A DNA stretch of 64,000 nt from Mycobacterium sp. UM_CSW (lineage in GTDB: Bacteria; Actinomycetota; Actinomycetes; Mycobacteriales; Mycobacteriaceae). The DNA lies in NCBI RefSeq assembly GCF_000455205.1, contig NZ_AUWQ01000023.1, forward strand, positions 1 through 64,000, in the 5' to 3' direction. Numbering within the stretch: position 1 is the stretch's first letter; every line of letters starts with the position of its first letter. The notes under the pieces are model-generated. The model did no database searches, had not been told where the DNA came from, and saw only the letters and a list, made by a program, of their open reading frames with translations. Positions 18,665-29,656 of the stretch are shown one piece after another. A program made the translations under genes and the position numbers.

Positions 18665-19911
18665 CAGTCCAAACCCCCGCGTCGGGCGGCTTTTTCCAGC
18701 AGATCGGCGGCGCTGGCGACGCTCTCGGCGGGCTTTGTCATCCGCGAGGCGACGTCGCGCGCCCGGCTGACATAGGCGGGCGCGAGGACCGATTTGAGGT
18801 CGGCGACCAACGTTTTGCGGGTGGTGCTCGAGAAGCGGCGGCCCGAGCCGACTTTCAGCTGTTTGATCTGGGCCGCCCAGATCGGCTGGTCGGAGGTGAT
18901 CCAGAGGATCAGCGTGGGGACGCCGGCCCGTAACCCCGCGGCTGTGGTGCCGGAACCGCCGTGGTGCACAACGGCGCGACAGGTCGGAAATATCGCGGCG
19001 TGATTGACCGCCGAGACAACCTTCACATGGTCGAATGCGGGGACGCCGCCGTCCTGCGCCCGCGAGCAGATCAGCGCCCGCTCGCCCAGCTCCGCACAGG
19101 CCCCGCCGATCATCGTGGCCAGATCCGCGAGCGACCCGGCGGGCATGCTGCCGAACCCGAAATAGATGGGCGGCGTTCCGGCGGTGATCCACGACGCGAC
19201 CTCGTCGTCGGCATCGGTGGGCGACTCCATGGTCAGCGCGCCGACGAACGGCCGCCGGGCGCCCCATTCCTCGGCCAACCCGGGAAAACAAAGCGCGTCG
19301 TAGGCCTGGATCTCCAGCGCGCCCAGTTCCGACATGCGTTGCGGCGCAGGGCAAGTGGCATTCGGCAGACCCAAATCCCGGCGCTGCGCGTCGTCGGCGC
19401 CCCGGGTGAACCGCCAATACATCCAGTCGAGGGTCTTCATCGTCGAGCGCACCAGCGGCGCGGGCAACCGCGCGGGAAACGCCACGTGGCCGTTGGGCCG
19501 CATCGGGTAGAAGTGCAACGCGGCCAACGGAATGTCGTAGCGCTCGGCGACGTTGGCGGCGATCTCCTGATAGAGCTGGCCGGTCAGCAGCAGGTCGACA
19601 CCGTCCACGAGCGAGTTGAGCGCGGCGCCCAGCTCTTCGAAGCCCGCCCGGACCGGCTCCATCGCCTCGCGCGCCAGCTTGACCGGGTTTTGGAACTTCC
19701 ACGAGTTATGCAGGAAATCCTCGTCCAGCTGTTGCTGGGAATCCCGCTGCCCGTAGGCGACGGCGGGCAGCCCGGCCGACTCGACGAAGCCGATCAGATT
19801 GGGCGGCACCGCAACCCGCACGTCGTGCCCCCGGCGCTGCAGCTCCCGGCCGATGGCGGCGCACGGCTCGATGTCGCCGCGAGTTCCGTAGCTCGCCAAC
19901 GCAAACTTCAT
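18664..19911 (-). CDS. GT1 (UDP-glycosyltransferase-like) enzyme, Rv1524-like
   Basis: This 415-residue GT-B fold enzyme is clearly a paralog of the one at 16567-17817. It has the same start ([16 protein letters not shown]) and the donor-site motif HHGGSGTTAAGLRAGVPTLI. It overlaps the GT2 gene by a TGATG and follows the methyltransferase gene by 16 bp. Having two GT1 copies on opposite strands implies two distinct sugar transfers on the same glycolipid. Specificity cannot be read from the sequence. Confidence 0.9.
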   Translation of the reverse strand: MKFALASYGTRGDIEPCAAIGRELQRRGHDVRVAVPPNLIGFVESAGLPAVAYGQRDSQQQLDEDFLHNSWKFQNPVKLAREAMEPVRAGFEELGAALNSLVDGVDLLLTGQLYQEIAANVAERYDIPLAALHFYPMRPNGHVAFPARLPAPLVRSTMKTLDWMYWRFTRGADDAQRRDLGLPNATCPAPQRMSELGALEIQAYDALCFPGLAEEWGARRPFVGALTMESPTDADDEVASWITAGTPPIYFGFGSMPAGSLADLATMIGGACAELGERALICSRAQDGGVPAFDHVKVVSAVNHAAIFPTCRAVVHHGGSGTTAAGLRAGVPTLILWITSDQPIWAAQIKQLKVGSGRRFSSTTRKTLVADLKSVLAPAYVSRARDVASRMTKPAESVASAADLLEKAARRGGLD

Positions 19912-19927
19912 GACGGAGTCGAGCCCA

Positions 19928-20713
19928 TCAATCCTTGACGAAGTGGTAGACGCGGTAAGAGAAGCCCCCGGCGCGGCGCAGATCCCAGTCCATCACCCCG
20001 ACGCCGTAACGGATCAGGGAGTTCATGAATCCGGGCAGGCGGTCGCTGATCTGCTGCTGGGTCCGCCGCGTGTTGGCGTCCAGCCCGCGCTTGGCCTCCG
20101 CGTCGATGTCCCTTTCCGAGACCTTGCGCAGCGGCGCGGCGGCCAGCGCCGCCTCCCACTCGCCGACGACGGGAGCGCGGCGGGAATCGGTGTACAGGAA
20201 ATGCCCCCCGGGCCGCAGCACGCGCGCCACCTCCTCGAGGAAGCGGGAGAAGTGGGGGTACTGATGCGAGGCCTCGACGTTGACCACCGCGTCGAAGGAG
20301 CCGTCGCCGAAGGGCAGGTTTTCGGCATCGCCCTGTACGAAATCCAGGCCGGGCAGCTGGTGGCGTTCCCGGCACTTGTCGATGCTGGCGGGGTTCAGAT
20401 CCAGCCCGGTGTAGGAGGCCGGGCCCAGGTTCCGCACGATGTAGGACGCGCCCCCGCCGGCCCCGCAACTGACCTCCAGCACCTTTTTGCCGGTGAGATC
20501 CACCTGCGAGGCGGTCACGTGATAGAGCTGAATGCAGTAGCGGTTGGGTTCGTCGGACGGCGCCAACGGCAGGCCCATCGGAGGGTCCTCTTCGTAGCCG
20601 AAGTTGAAGAAAACCACGTCGTCGCCGACCTGGCGGGTGCCGAGGGGCAGAAAGTACTTCGTGGTGAGCTTGCCGACGAGCGGGTTGGATTGCAGGCGGT
20701 ATTTGAGAGCCAC
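19928..20713 (-). CDS. SAM-dependent O-methyltransferase, Rv1523/Rv2952 family
   Basis: This 261-residue class I methyltransferase has motif I VLEVSCGAGGGASYI, the acidic loop TGLDLNPASI, and GDAENLPFGDGSFDAVVNVEASHQYP. Family members methylate hydroxyls of phthiotriol, of fatty acyl chains or of sugars in mycobacterial glycolipids. It is the first gene of a three-gene minus-strand set with two glycosyltransferases and is divergent from the mmpL gene, so the target is probably a hydroxyl of the LOS lipid or glycan. Confidence 0.88.
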   Translation of the reverse strand: MALKYRLQSNPLVGKLTTKYFLPLGTRQVGDDVVFFNFGYEEDPPMGLPLAPSDEPNRYCIQLYHVTASQVDLTGKKVLEVSCGAGGGASYIVRNLGPASYTGLDLNPASIDKCRERHQLPGLDFVQGDAENLPFGDGSFDAVVNVEASHQYPHFSRFLEEVARVLRPGGHFLYTDSRRAPVVGEWEAALAAAPLRKVSERDIDAEAKRGLDANTRRTQQQISDRLPGFMNSLIRYGVGVMDWDLRRAGGFSYRVYHFVKD

Positions 20714-20891
20714 GGCAAGAGTGTTGCACGGATCCGCGGCGCTACACGGCGAATAGCCGCCTTGACCGCTTCGCGACCGGCAATTGCGGCCTTGACCAGC
20801 GCGTTTACCCCAAGATCACAGCAATGTCACGGTCACCGCCCAGATCTTGATTAGCCCACGCGAGTGTGCGCCGGATTGTAGGGTGGTTGGC

Positions 20892-23800
20892 GTGTCGAGC
20901 CGGACTGGCACGGGCGAGGCAGCCAAGCCTGGGGGAATCTTCGACCGCATAGGCGACATCGTCGTGCGGTGGCCCCTGCTTGTCATCGCGGGCTGGATCG
21001 GGGTGGCGGTCACCCTGGCACTGGTCTTTCCGCCGTTGCCGGTCCAGGCCAGCAAGCGCGAGCCGAAGGCCCTCCCGGACAACGCCCCGACGGTGGTCGT
21101 CAACCAGGAAATGGCCAAGGCCTTCGCGATGCCCGGCGCCCCTAAAGCGGGCGGAGACGCCAAGAAGGCCCCGGACGCCGCCGGGGACGGGGGCGGCGAC
21201 AATCCGCTGGGCGGCGGCGGTTCCCTGCTGATGATCCTGCTCAGCGACGAGAACGGCATCACACCTGCCGACGAGGCCGTCTACGCCAGGCTGGTGGACA
21301 AGCTGCGCCAGGACAAGGCCGACAAGCTGACGGTGCAGGACTTTTTGACCAACCCTCAGATGCGCGAGGTCCTGGCGAGCAAGGACGGCAAGGCCTTCAT
21401 CCTGCCGATCTCGTTCCCAGGCGCCGGCACCGCGCCGTCGACGATCGCGGCCTACCACCACGTCAAAGACATCGCCAAAGAGGTAACCGCGGGAACCTCG
21501 CTGACCGCCCACGTCAGCGGGCCGCTGGCCACGATCGCCGACGCGACCGAAATGGCGCTCGAAGACGCGCATTTCATTGAGATCGGCACCGTGGTGTCGG
21601 TGCTGGCCATCCTTTTCCTGATTTACCGCAACATCATCACGATGTTGGTACCGCTGATCAACATCGGTGCGTCGATCGGAACGTCGCAGGGCGTCCTGTC
21701 CGGGCTGAGCGAGATCGGCCTGCCGTTCGCCCTGCAGACCCTCGTCCTGATGACCGCCGTCATGGTCGGGGCGGGGACGGACTATGCCGTCTTCCTGATC
21801 AGCCGCTATCACGACTATGTGCGAAAGGGCCACACGTCCGACGAAGCGGTCAAGATGGCGCTGATGTCGATCGGCAAGGTGATCGCCGCGTCGGCGGCCA
21901 CCGTCGCGGTCGCGTTCCTCGCAATGGTGTTCACCAAGCTGGAAGTGTTTTCGACCGTCGGTCCGGCGATTTCGATTTCGGTCATCGTGGCATTCCTGTG
22001 TGCGGTCACCCTGTTGCCCGCCCTGTTGGTGCTCGCCGGACGTCGTGGCTGGATCAAGCCGCGTCGCGACCTCACCACCCGGATGTGGCGAATCATGGGC
22101 ACGCGCGTCGTGCGCCGGCCGCGCGTCCACCTGATCGGAAGCCTGATCGTGCTCATCGGTTTGGCCAGTTGCACGGCGGTGATGCGCTTCAACTACGACG
22201 ACCTCAAGACGATGCCCGCCTCCGTGGACAGCTCCAAGGGGTATGACGTGATGAATCGCCATTTCCCGGCGAACGCGCTGACACCCATGGTGCTGTTCAT
22301 CAAGTCGCCCTCCCACGACCTGAGGACGCCGGCCGCCCTCGCGGACCTGGAGCAGATGGCCGCCCGGGTGAGCCAGCTGCCCGACATCACGATGGTGCGC
22401 GGGCTGACCCGGCCCAACGGCGAACCGCTGGAGCAGACCAAGATCTCGTTCCAGGCCGGTGAGGTCGGCAGCAAGCTTGACGACGGATCCCGCCAGATCA
22501 CCGAGCACGACAGCGATCTGGACCGCCTGGTCAACGGCTCCAATCAGTTGGCCGACGCCCTGGCGATGCTGCGCGATCAGGTCAACGGCGCCCTGACCAG
22601 CCTCGGCCCCGCGGTCAGCGCGCTGACGGCGATGGAGCAGATGGCGGGCGGCGATAGCACCATCGCCGCGCTCGACCAGGGCGCCGCCCTCACCGGGCGG
22701 ATGAAGACGCTCGGCGACAACCTCAACATGTCCACCATGAACGCCGAAAACATCGCCGCGTGGGCCACACCGATGTTGAACGCCCTCAATAACAGCCCGG
22801 ACTGCAACGCCGACCCGGGCTGCGTGAGCTCACGTTCGGGGTTGGCCGCGATGGTGCAGGCAAACAACGACGGAACCCTCAACTCCATCAAGATCATGGC
22901 TCACAACCTGCAAGCGGCCGGGAAATCGCAGACCGTCGGGCAGACGCTGAACACCGCCCAGCAAACGCTGACTCAGGCCTCCAGCGCCATGAAGACGATC
23001 AGGGATCTGCAGACCACGATGGGCCAGGCGCAACAGGGCGCCAACGCGCTTGCCGACGGCAGCCGCGCGATCGCCGGTGGGGTGAAACAACTCGTCGATT
23101 CCACCCGACAGATCGGCAGCGGCCTCAACGAGGCGTCGCAATTCCTGTTGAGCATGAAGCACGACACCGACAACAAGCCGTCGATGTCCGGCTTCAACAT
23201 CCCACCGCAGATCCTGACGAGGGACGAATTCAAGCAGGGCGCCGCGATCTTCCTGTCCCCCGACGGGCACGCGGCGCGGTATCTGATCCAGAGCGGACTC
23301 AACCCGTTCTCCACCGATGCCATGGACCAGATCCCGAAGATCATCAAGGCCGCGCAGTCGGCGCAGCCCAACACCGAGCTGTCGGACGCCACGGTGCAGG
23401 TGGCGGGTGTGCCGAGCGGGCTTGCCGACACGCGTAACTATTACAACAACGACATCGGCTACATCGTCTTCGCCACGATCATGATCGTGTTCCTGATCTT
23501 GGTCGGCCTGTTGCGTGCGGTGGTTGCGCCGCTGTACCTCATCGGTTCGGTGCTGCTTTCCTACCTGTCGGCAATGGGTTTGGGCGTCTTGGTGTTCCAG
23601 CTGCTGCTCGGGCAGAACCTGCACTGGAGCCTGCCCGGGCTGTCCTTCATCCTGCTCGTCGCGGTCGGCGCGGACTACAACATGCTGCTCATCTCGCGCA
23701 TCCGCGACGAGTCGCCGCACGGCGTGCGGGTCGGCGTCATTCGCACGGTGGGTTCGACCGGTGGCGTGATCACGTCGGCCGGCCTGATCTTCGCGGCCTC

Positions 23801-24611
23801 GATGTTCGGGTTGATGAGCGCCAGCATCTACACGATGGCCGAGGCCGGCTTCATCCTCGGGATGGGCATTCTGATCGACACGTTCCTGGTGCGCTCGATC
23901 ACCGTGCCGGCCATGGCCGCGCTGATCGGCCAAAAGAACTGGTGGCCTTCACACCTCGGCAAGACGCCCGCCCAGGTTTACGCGGCCCACCAGAAGAAGC
24001 AGCACCAGCTCAATCAGCTGACCGATCAGCTGGTCAAGATGAAGGTGATTCCGAGCCCGGCCGCTCTGGGACCGGCGGGCGCGTCCTCGGCGACGAGCGC
24101 GCCGAGCGAGCCGTTGATTCCCGACGACCTGCTCGTTCGCCTGAAACTCGTTCCGCCCGGGCACAAGCCGCGGACGAAGTCGCGTCGGACACGGCCCAAC
24201 GGTGTCGCCAAGACGGCGTCCGGCCCCGCGGCCGCCAAGAACGGGAAACGGTCGAAGAGACAACGTCTTTCGAACCACGCGCTCCCGCTGTTCGACCTCA
24301 GCGGCCTGTCGGGTCAGCTGACCGACGATCTTCGCGATCCGGGGTTGGATTCCGCCCCGCCCACCAACGGCAACGGCAGCCACAAGGGCGATCGCTATGT
24401 CGGCCACCCGCTGCCGCTGTTCGGCCAGGACTTCCTGTCGCCCCGGCCAATCACGGTCGGCGCCAACGGAAACGGGCATTCGAACGGCAACGGGCACAGT
24501 GAACAATCAGCCGACGACGACCGCGGCAATCCGTTGCCGCTGTTCGGGACGGGCGCCCCGGCGCAGCAGCCCACCAATGGCAACGGGCACGGCAAGCACC
24601 CGCTTCTCTAG
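20892..24611 (+). CDS. mmpL12: MmpL12-like RND lipid transporter
   Basis: This inner-membrane RND transporter of about 1239 residues has 12 predicted membrane segments in two halves and two large periplasmic loops; the second is coiled-coil-rich. Typical MmpL signatures are GAGTDYAVFLISRYHDYVRKG in the first half and VGADYNMLLISRIRDE in the second, with the Asp-Tyr pairs of the proton relay. The GTG start at 20892 (VSSRTGTG) is preferred; an in-frame start at 20847 exists. The cytoplasmic tail (about 1030-1239) is basic and NGNGH-rich, and repeats LPLF at residues 1131, 1174 and 1215. The context suggests export of LOS or its acylated precursor. Confidence 0.93.
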   Translation: MSSRTGTGEAAKPGGIFDRIGDIVVRWPLLVIAGWIGVAVTLALVFPPLPVQASKREPKALPDNAPTVVVNQEMAKAFAMPGAPKAGGDAKKAPDAAGDGGGDNPLGGGGSLLMILLSDENGITPADEAVYARLVDKLRQDKADKLTVQDFLTNPQMREVLASKDGKAFILPISFPGAGTAPSTIAAYHHVKDIAKEVTAGTSLTAHVSGPLATIADATEMALEDAHFIEIGTVVSVLAILFLIYRNIITMLVPLINIGASIGTSQGVLSGLSEIGLPFALQTLVLMTAVMVGAGTDYAVFLISRYHDYVRKGHTSDEAVKMALMSIGKVIAASAATVAVAFLAMVFTKLEVFSTVGPAISISVIVAFLCAVTLLPALLVLAGRRGWIKPRRDLTTRMWRIMGTRVVRRPRVHLIGSLIVLIGLASCTAVMRFNYDDLKTMPASVDSSKGYDVMNRHFPANALTPMVLFIKSPSHDLRTPAALADLEQMAARVSQLPDITMVRGLTRPNGEPLEQTKISFQAGEVGSKLDDGSRQITEHDSDLDRLVNGSNQLADALAMLRDQVNGALTSLGPAVSALTAMEQMAGGDSTIAALDQGAALTGRMKTLGDNLNMSTMNAENIAAWATPMLNALNNSPDCNADPGCVSSRSGLAAMVQANNDGTLNSIKIMAHNLQAAGKSQTVGQTLNTAQQTLTQASSAMKTIRDLQTTMGQAQQGANALADGSRAIAGGVKQLVDSTRQIGSGLNEASQFLLSMKHDTDNKPSMSGFNIPPQILTRDEFKQGAAIFLSPDGHAARYLIQSGLNPFSTDAMDQIPKIIKAAQSAQPNTELSDATVQVAGVPSGLADTRNYYNNDIGYIVFATIMIVFLILVGLLRAVVAPLYLIGSVLLSYLSAMGLGVLVFQLLLGQNLHWSLPGLSFILLVAVGADYNMLLISRIRDESPHGVRVGVIRTVGSTGGVITSAGLIFAASMFGLMSASIYTMAEAGFILGMGILIDTFLVRSITVPAMAALIGQKNWWPSHLGKTPAQVYAAHQKKQHQLNQLTDQLVKMKVIPSPAALGPAGASSATSAPSEPLIPDDLLVRLKLVPPGHKPRTKSRRTRPNGVAKTASGPAAAKNGKRSKRQRLSNHALPLFDLSGLSGQLTDDLRDPGLDSAPPTNGNGSHKGDRYVGHPLPLFGQDFLSPRPITVGANGNGHSNGNGHSEQSADDDRGNPLPLFGTGAPAQQPTNGNGHGKHPLL

Positions 24612-24632
24612 CCTCGAAAATTTTCGTCGAGG
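24612..24632. terminator. Palindrome between mmpL and fadD
   Basis: CCTCGAAAATTTTCGTCGAGG follows the mmpL stop directly. It contains the 12-bp palindrome CGAAAATTTTCG and outer CCTCGA/TCGAGG arms. It lies between convergent genes, so a weak bidirectional terminator is plausible. Confidence 0.35.
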
Positions 24633-24707
24633 TTGACGTGGTCGCGAAGAAGTACGAGTGGACCACGCGCTAGCGTCAATCTCGGCGTTCAGAGAATTCC
24701 GAAACGC

Positions 24708-26471
24708 CTAGCCGTCCAACCGGACGAACTCGTCCTGCCGGTAGAGCTCGACGCACTGCGATCGCCTGATCTTGCCACTCGTGGTGATGGGTATCGAACC
24801 CGGTGATACGAGAACGAGATCCGCCACCTTCAGCCCGTGAGACTTCGAAATCGCGGAGGTGACTTCGCGTTTGACGCCGCGCAGCTTGTCCGCTGCCTCC
24901 TCCTCGGAGGCGCCGCGCTTCTTCATCTCGATGATCGCGACCAGCTTCTCGACGCCCTTGTCGGGAACTGCGATCGCCGCGCAACGTCCCGCGGTGATCT
25001 CCTGGATGGTCGCCTCGATGTCGTCGGGAGAATGGTTGCGCCCGTAGACAATCAGCAGGTCCTTGATCCGTCCGATGATGAACATCTCGCCGCTGGAGAA
25101 GAAGCCCGAGTCGCCCGTTCTCAGCCAGGGGCCTTCGGGTGTGCCCTGCGACGGCTCGACGATCGTCGCCCCGAAGGTCCGCGCCGTCTCTTCGGGCTTC
25201 TGCCAATAACCGGCGGCGACGTTCTCGCCGTGCACCCAGATCTCACCGACCGTCCCCTCCGGGCACTCGCGACCAGTGTCGGGGTCGACGATGCGGTGCA
25301 GCATCGATGTGGGGTTGCCGTAACTGACCAGCGGTGTGCCACTTCCGGTTTCACACCGCACCGCCTCGCCGCCGGGCAGCTTCTCGGAATCGAAATAACC
25401 GATCTCGGGCGGGTCGCCCACCTGGCGGGTCGACATATACACCGTGGCCTCCGCCATGCCGTAGCAAGGCCGCAGCGCCCGGGGGTCGAAGTTGAAGGGG
25501 GCGAACCGGTCCGTGAATCGCTTGAGCGTTGCCGGCTGCACGCGCTCGCTGCCGTTGAGGATCGTGTGAACGACGCCGAGGTCGTGCCCGGCCATGTCGT
25601 CGTCGGAGGTCTTGCGCACCGCGAGCTCGTAGGCGAAGTTCGGCCCCGCCGAGATCGTGCAGTCGTTCTGGGCCATCATGTGCATCCAGCGAGCCGGTCG
25701 CTGCAGGAACCCCACCGGGCTGGACAGCACCGTCGGTACGCCGGCCAGGATCGGCATGATGATGCCCAACAGCAGACCCATGTCGTGGTAGAGCGGCAGC
25801 CAGGTCACCACCGTCATCCCGGGAGGCGCCACCCCGCCCTCGGGCGCAAAGAAGTCGCTCATGATCTGCTCGAAGTTGGCGAAGACGTTCCTGCTGGAGA
25901 CCATGACCCCGGCCGGCGTGCGGGTGGATCCGGAGGTGTACTGCAGATAGATGAAGTCCGACCCGTCGTCGGCGCCGGCGCGCGGTCTGGGGCCGGTGGG
26001 GCGCTGCCGAGTTTCGAGGTCCAGCAAATCGAGTTCGACGATCGAGGGCGCGGATTTTGCCTGTCCGGTCTGCACCGACGCGGCGACGTTGTCGACGACC
26101 GCGGACGTCGTGAGGACGACGGCGGGCGAGGTGTCGGCCAGCACCGAGATGGTGCGTTCGTCGTGCGCACCGCCATAGGGAACCGAAAGCGGAACCGCGA
26201 CCAGCCCGGCCTGCAGGGCGCCGAGAAAGCCCAGGACGTAGTCGAGTCCATTGGGGGCGAGGATCAGGGCCCGGTCACCGGGCGACCCGCTGGCCCTGAG
26301 CTGTTCGCCGAGGTTGACCACGCGCTTGTACAGCTCCGACCACGTCAGGGTCTGTCGGACGCCGTCCCAATCCTGGTCGTAGTCAATGTATGTGAACGCC
26401 GCGTCATTGGGCTGCAAGCTCGCGCGTTCGCGCAGCACACCAGGGATAGATGACTGAACCACGGACAACAC
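24708..26471 (-). CDS. fadD25: Fatty acyl-AMP ligase, FadD25-like
   Basis: This FAAL of about 587 residues activates a fatty acid as acyl-adenylate and loads it onto a Pks. Seen: the P-loop [12 protein letters not shown], the FAAL-type N-terminus ([22 protein letters not shown]), the hinge [20 protein letters not shown], and the catalytic lysine in [14 protein letters not shown] at 26471 is chosen because GAAGG precedes it and the length then matches the family. The expected partner is the Pks5-type synthase. The gene is divergent from a condensation-fold acyltransferase gene. Confidence 0.93.
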   Translation of the reverse strand: MLSVVQSSIPGVLRERASLQPNDAAFTYIDYDQDWDGVRQTLTWSELYKRVVNLGEQLRASGSPGDRALILAPNGLDYVLGFLGALQAGLVAVPLSVPYGGAHDERTISVLADTSPAVVLTTSAVVDNVAASVQTGQAKSAPSIVELDLLDLETRQRPTGPRPRAGADDGSDFIYLQYTSGSTRTPAGVMVSSRNVFANFEQIMSDFFAPEGGVAPPGMTVVTWLPLYHDMGLLLGIIMPILAGVPTVLSSPVGFLQRPARWMHMMAQNDCTISAGPNFAYELAVRKTSDDDMAGHDLGVVHTILNGSERVQPATLKRFTDRFAPFNFDPRALRPCYGMAEATVYMSTRQVGDPPEIGYFDSEKLPGGEAVRCETGSGTPLVSYGNPTSMLHRIVDPDTGRECPEGTVGEIWVHGENVAAGYWQKPEETARTFGATIVEPSQGTPEGPWLRTGDSGFFSSGEMFIIGRIKDLLIVYGRNHSPDDIEATIQEITAGRCAAIAVPDKGVEKLVAIIEMKKRGASEEEAADKLRGVKREVTSAISKSHGLKVADLVLVSPGSIPITTSGKIRRSQCVELYRQDEFVRLDG

Positions 26472-26592
26472 ACTACCTTCGTCGAAAGCGTTTCCGGCCC
26501 GGAACGGCCAGGTTACAACCGCGCGGCCCCCCGGCCGCCCCCGATGTCCCCCGCGCACAAAGCGCTCCGCCCCTGCTGGCAAATAAACTACC

Positions 26593-27939
26593 GTGTACGC
26601 GGTGGACAATCGACTCGCACACATGGACCAGGCGTCTTTCCTCGGTCTGCGGGCGCTTGGCTACGGGGCGCACGTGCAGTTCAGCTGGATTTACAACCGC
26701 CCCGCAAACGTTGACGGATTGCGCCGCTTCCACCGAAACCTCGGATACGGGTTGCTCGGGCGGCTGGTCGAACCCTCGCCGCTGCCTTTCGCGCGTGACC
26801 GCTGGGTGGTCGCGCGCGGACCCGCCGACATCGAGATCGCCGAAACACCGCGCTCCCGTGCGGATCTGAATGACTGGTTGCATGAGCGGGCCTGCCTGCC
26901 GCTGGATCCCGAATACGGGCCCGGCTGGCACCTCGGGGTCCTCCCCCTCGACGACGGCGGGACCGCGGTTTGCCTGACCACGTCGCACACCCTGGTCGAC
27001 GGCCTCGGGATCCTGCAGGCCATCTCCGACGCGGCGGAGGGACGAACCCGCCACCTGGGCTACCCCGGCCCAGGTTCGCGCACCCGCGGACGGGCAGCGC
27101 TACAGGACGCCCGGCAAACGATCGCGTCGGCCCCCGAGCTGGCGCGCGCGGTGGCGGCCACGGTGCGCATCGCCCGACACCGGCGCAAGGACGTCGTCGC
27201 CTCGATGACCTCGCCACCGCCTTCGCCGCGCAGGGCCGCCCACGATCGGCCCGTCGTGGTGCCGTACTTGACGGCCTACGTCGACGTGACGGCCTGGGAC
27301 GCGTGCGCGAAAACCATTGGCGGAAACAGCTTCACGCTTCTCGCGGGATTCGCGGGCAGGCTCGGCGTGCGAATGGGGCGCGTCTGCGACGACGGAACGG
27401 TCACGCTGGCGTTCCCGGTCAGCGACCGCACCGAAGACGACACGCGTGGCAACGCAGTGGTATTCCCCACCATTTCGGTCGACCCGGCGCGCCTGTCCTC
27501 CGACCTCGGGGAGGTCCGTCTCAAGTTCAAGCAGGCGTTCGCCGACCTCACCGAAATCACCGAGGAGCTGCTGGGGCCGCTGCCGCTGGCCTCGCTGGCG
27601 CCCAAATGGGCTGCACGGCGCGCGGCGGGAATGGGATTGGGTGTCGCCAGCCTTCCCATCGGCTGCTCTAACGTCGGGGATATGCCTCCGGCGACGAACC
27701 GCCCGGACGGGACCGACGCCGACTACGCATTCGGGCGGCTGATCGAACCGGGCATCAACCGGCGCGCCCTCGAACGCATGGGCGGGCAACTGTTCGTCGC
27801 TTCGGGGCGGATCCACGGAAAAATCTTCCTCGCGGTCAACGCCTACCTCGCCGAGCGGACGAACTCCCAAGCCGCGCTGCGCGAGGACGTCTCACGGACG
27901 TTGGACGAATTCGGCCTGACCGCCGAGATTCACGGCTAG
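26593..27939 (+). CDS. Condensation / WS-DGAT superfamily acyltransferase-like protein
   Basis: This 448-residue protein has the acyltransferase motif [11 protein letters not shown] (HHxxxDG type with the first His replaced by Ser and the catalytic His kept) and an N-terminal [13 protein letters not shown] segment like the LDxxFL of WS/DGAT enzymes. It is not a canonical PapA. It starts 121 bp from the divergent fadD25 gene. Its last 48 bp overlap the 3' end of the convergent GT2 gene. A role as second acyltransferase for LOS is inferred from context. GTG 26593 is the likely start; ATG 26623 is possible. Confidence 0.8.
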   Translation: MYAVDNRLAHMDQASFLGLRALGYGAHVQFSWIYNRPANVDGLRRFHRNLGYGLLGRLVEPSPLPFARDRWVVARGPADIEIAETPRSRADLNDWLHERACLPLDPEYGPGWHLGVLPLDDGGTAVCLTTSHTLVDGLGILQAISDAAEGRTRHLGYPGPGSRTRGRAALQDARQTIASAPELARAVAATVRIARHRRKDVVASMTSPPPSPRRAAHDRPVVVPYLTAYVDVTAWDACAKTIGGNSFTLLAGFAGRLGVRMGRVCDDGTVTLAFPVSDRTEDDTRGNAVVFPTISVDPARLSSDLGEVRLKFKQAFADLTEITEELLGPLPLASLAPKWAARRAAGMGLGVASLPIGCSNVGDMPPATNRPDGTDADYAFGRLIEPGINRRALERMGGQLFVASGRIHGKIFLAVNAYLAERTNSQAALREDVSRTLDEFGLTAEIHG

Positions 27940-28866
27940 CGCCCGCGCGCGGGGGAATTCGCGAAAAGTGGCCTGCGCCAGAGTCTTCAGATGCTGCGCC
28001 CGCTGCGGCCCGAAGACCGCGATCTCCACGACCAGCGCCAGCCATGCGGGAAACCACCACAGCCGGGCGATGATTCGGATCGAGCGGGGTGACGCCGGAT
28101 CGACGGCCAGCCAACTGAGGATGCGCAGCTGATCGAGCAGGTAGCCGCGGGACTTCATCAGGTACGTGGTTTCGGTCCCCTTCATGTGACTGCGCACCGA
28201 CAGTTCCCGGGGAACAAAGCAAACGGTCGACCGCAGCATCAGGCGCAACCAGAAGTCCAGGTCGACGAGTTGGTAGATGTCGTTGCGCAGGCCCCCGACA
28301 TCGAGTGCCAGCCGGCGCCGGAACATCACGCAGGTGGGCTCGCCCACCCAGTTGTCCCTCAGGCCGCCCAGCGCCGCCTGCCGCACCAACGACCGCCCGT
28401 CATTGCGTTCCCGGAGGTTCCGGAAATGCGTGTACATCTTGCCGTATCGGCGCTGCCACCGCTCGTCGTCACCCACCACCTGCCGGGGCGCGAACGCGAG
28501 CCCGACGGCCGGGTCCTCGAAGCATCCCGCGAGGGTCGCCAGGGCGCCGGGCAGCAGCCAGTCGTCGCCGTGCACGAACTGAACGCAGGTGCCGCGCGCC
28601 AGTTCCAGGCATTTGTTGTGGTTGCCGCTGAGCCCGAGGCGCGGTTGATTCTTGACCAGCCGGTCCCCCGGCCGCAGCATCGCGGCGGCGACGGCGGCGC
28701 CGTCATCCGACGAGTCGTCATCGACGACGATGATCTCGAAGTCGACGCTGTCCTGGTCCAGGATGCTGCGCAGGCAGCGCTCGATGGTCGCGCCGTTGTT
28801 GTACATCGGCACGCAGACCGAGACCAGCGGGGTTGCGGGCACATCGTCAGCCCGGTCGGGAGTCAC
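27892..28866 (-). CDS. GT2 glycosyltransferase, Rv1520-like
   Basis: This 324-residue GT-A fold enzyme has [47 protein letters not shown] (the DxD position) and a hydrophobic C-terminal stretch ([17 protein letters not shown]) that may touch the membrane. It occupies the place of the Rv1520 sugar transferase. The C-terminal codons overlap the convergent acyltransferase gene by 48 bp. The sugar donor is unknown. Confidence 0.87.
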   Translation of the reverse strand: MTPDRADDVPATPLVSVCVPMYNNGATIERCLRSILDQDSVDFEIIVVDDDSSDDGAAVAAAMLRPGDRLVKNQPRLGLSGNHNKCLELARGTCVQFVHGDDWLLPGALATLAGCFEDPAVGLAFAPRQVVGDDERWQRRYGKMYTHFRNLRERNDGRSLVRQAALGGLRDNWVGEPTCVMFRRRLALDVGGLRNDIYQLVDLDFWLRLMLRSTVCFVPRELSVRSHMKGTETTYLMKSRGYLLDQLRILSWLAVDPASPRSIRIIARLWWFPAWLALVVEIAVFGPQRAQHLKTLAQATFREFPRARALAVNLGGQAEFVQRP

Positions 28867-28891
28867 CGATGTGACGCCATCATCAACGATG

Positions 28892-29656
28892 TCAAAGAGC
28901 AGCGATGCCCTGCACCAAAAATGTGACCCCGGTGCCGCCGAGGATGACTTGAGCGATCTGCGCGCGGTATTTCCGCAGCCAGTGCTGAATCCTCAGCATC
29001 ACAGCTTCGGTTTTGCCCGGGATCACCAAGTAGCTGACCAGGGGAATCTCGATCACGGCAAGCACCATGAGGGTGAAGATGATGAATGCGCTGAACTGCG
29101 TGGTGAGAGACGTCCCCGATGCCATGATGAAGGCCAGCACCACCACGCCTTCGTAGGGCGGAAACGACGTTATGACGCCGACCGCGAACGCCGGCCACAG
29201 GGAATCACCGTCCAACATGGCGTGCGTCCTGGCCCCCATCCGCGCGAATCGGCTCTGTGGGCGCTCCTCCTCCACGAGGACCGCAGTGTTGCCGCCGCCC
29301 ACGGCTGGCTGCGCCGCACCGACCTGTGTCGCCGCCTTTGCGCGGGCCATCATGACGGCCAATCCCACCAGCGAGATCACACCGACGGTGATCATGATGC
29401 GGGGGCCCTCGAGGATAAAGGTCCCGGACCTGAGCTCCCCGACCGCGGTTACCAGGTTTCGGATCGCTACCAGCGCGACATCGCGCATCAGCAGCAGCAC
29501 TGCTACGGAGATAGAAATGCCCGCTGCGATGCCACCCAGCCAGAACGCGGCCAGATTCAGCATGGGTTTCCGCCGGGCCAGCATGACCACGGCGAGCCCC
29601 AGCCTCACGGGGTCAATCGCCATTCCCAACCCGGCTACCACCACTATCGCCCACAT
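28892..29656 (-). CDS. GAP-like polytopic membrane protein, Rv1517-like
   Basis: This 254-residue protein has about six hydrophobic segments, a short hydrophilic loop around residues 115-150, and the motif [17 protein letters not shown]. It resembles the small GAP (glycolipid addressing) membrane proteins required for surface transport of GPL. It lies 25 bp upstream of the GT2 gene on the same strand, so the two form an operon. A role in moving the glycolipid to the surface, together with MmpL, is likely but inferred. Confidence 0.8.
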   Translation of the reverse strand: MWAIVVVAGLGMAIDPVRLGLAVVMLARRKPMLNLAAFWLGGIAAGISISVAVLLLMRDVALVAIRNLVTAVGELRSGTFILEGPRIMITVGVISLVGLAVMMARAKAATQVGAAQPAVGGGNTAVLVEEERPQSRFARMGARTHAMLDGDSLWPAFAVGVITSFPPYEGVVVLAFIMASGTSLTTQFSAFIIFTLMVLAVIEIPLVSYLVIPGKTEAVMLRIQHWLRKYRAQIAQVILGGTGVTFLVQGIAAL

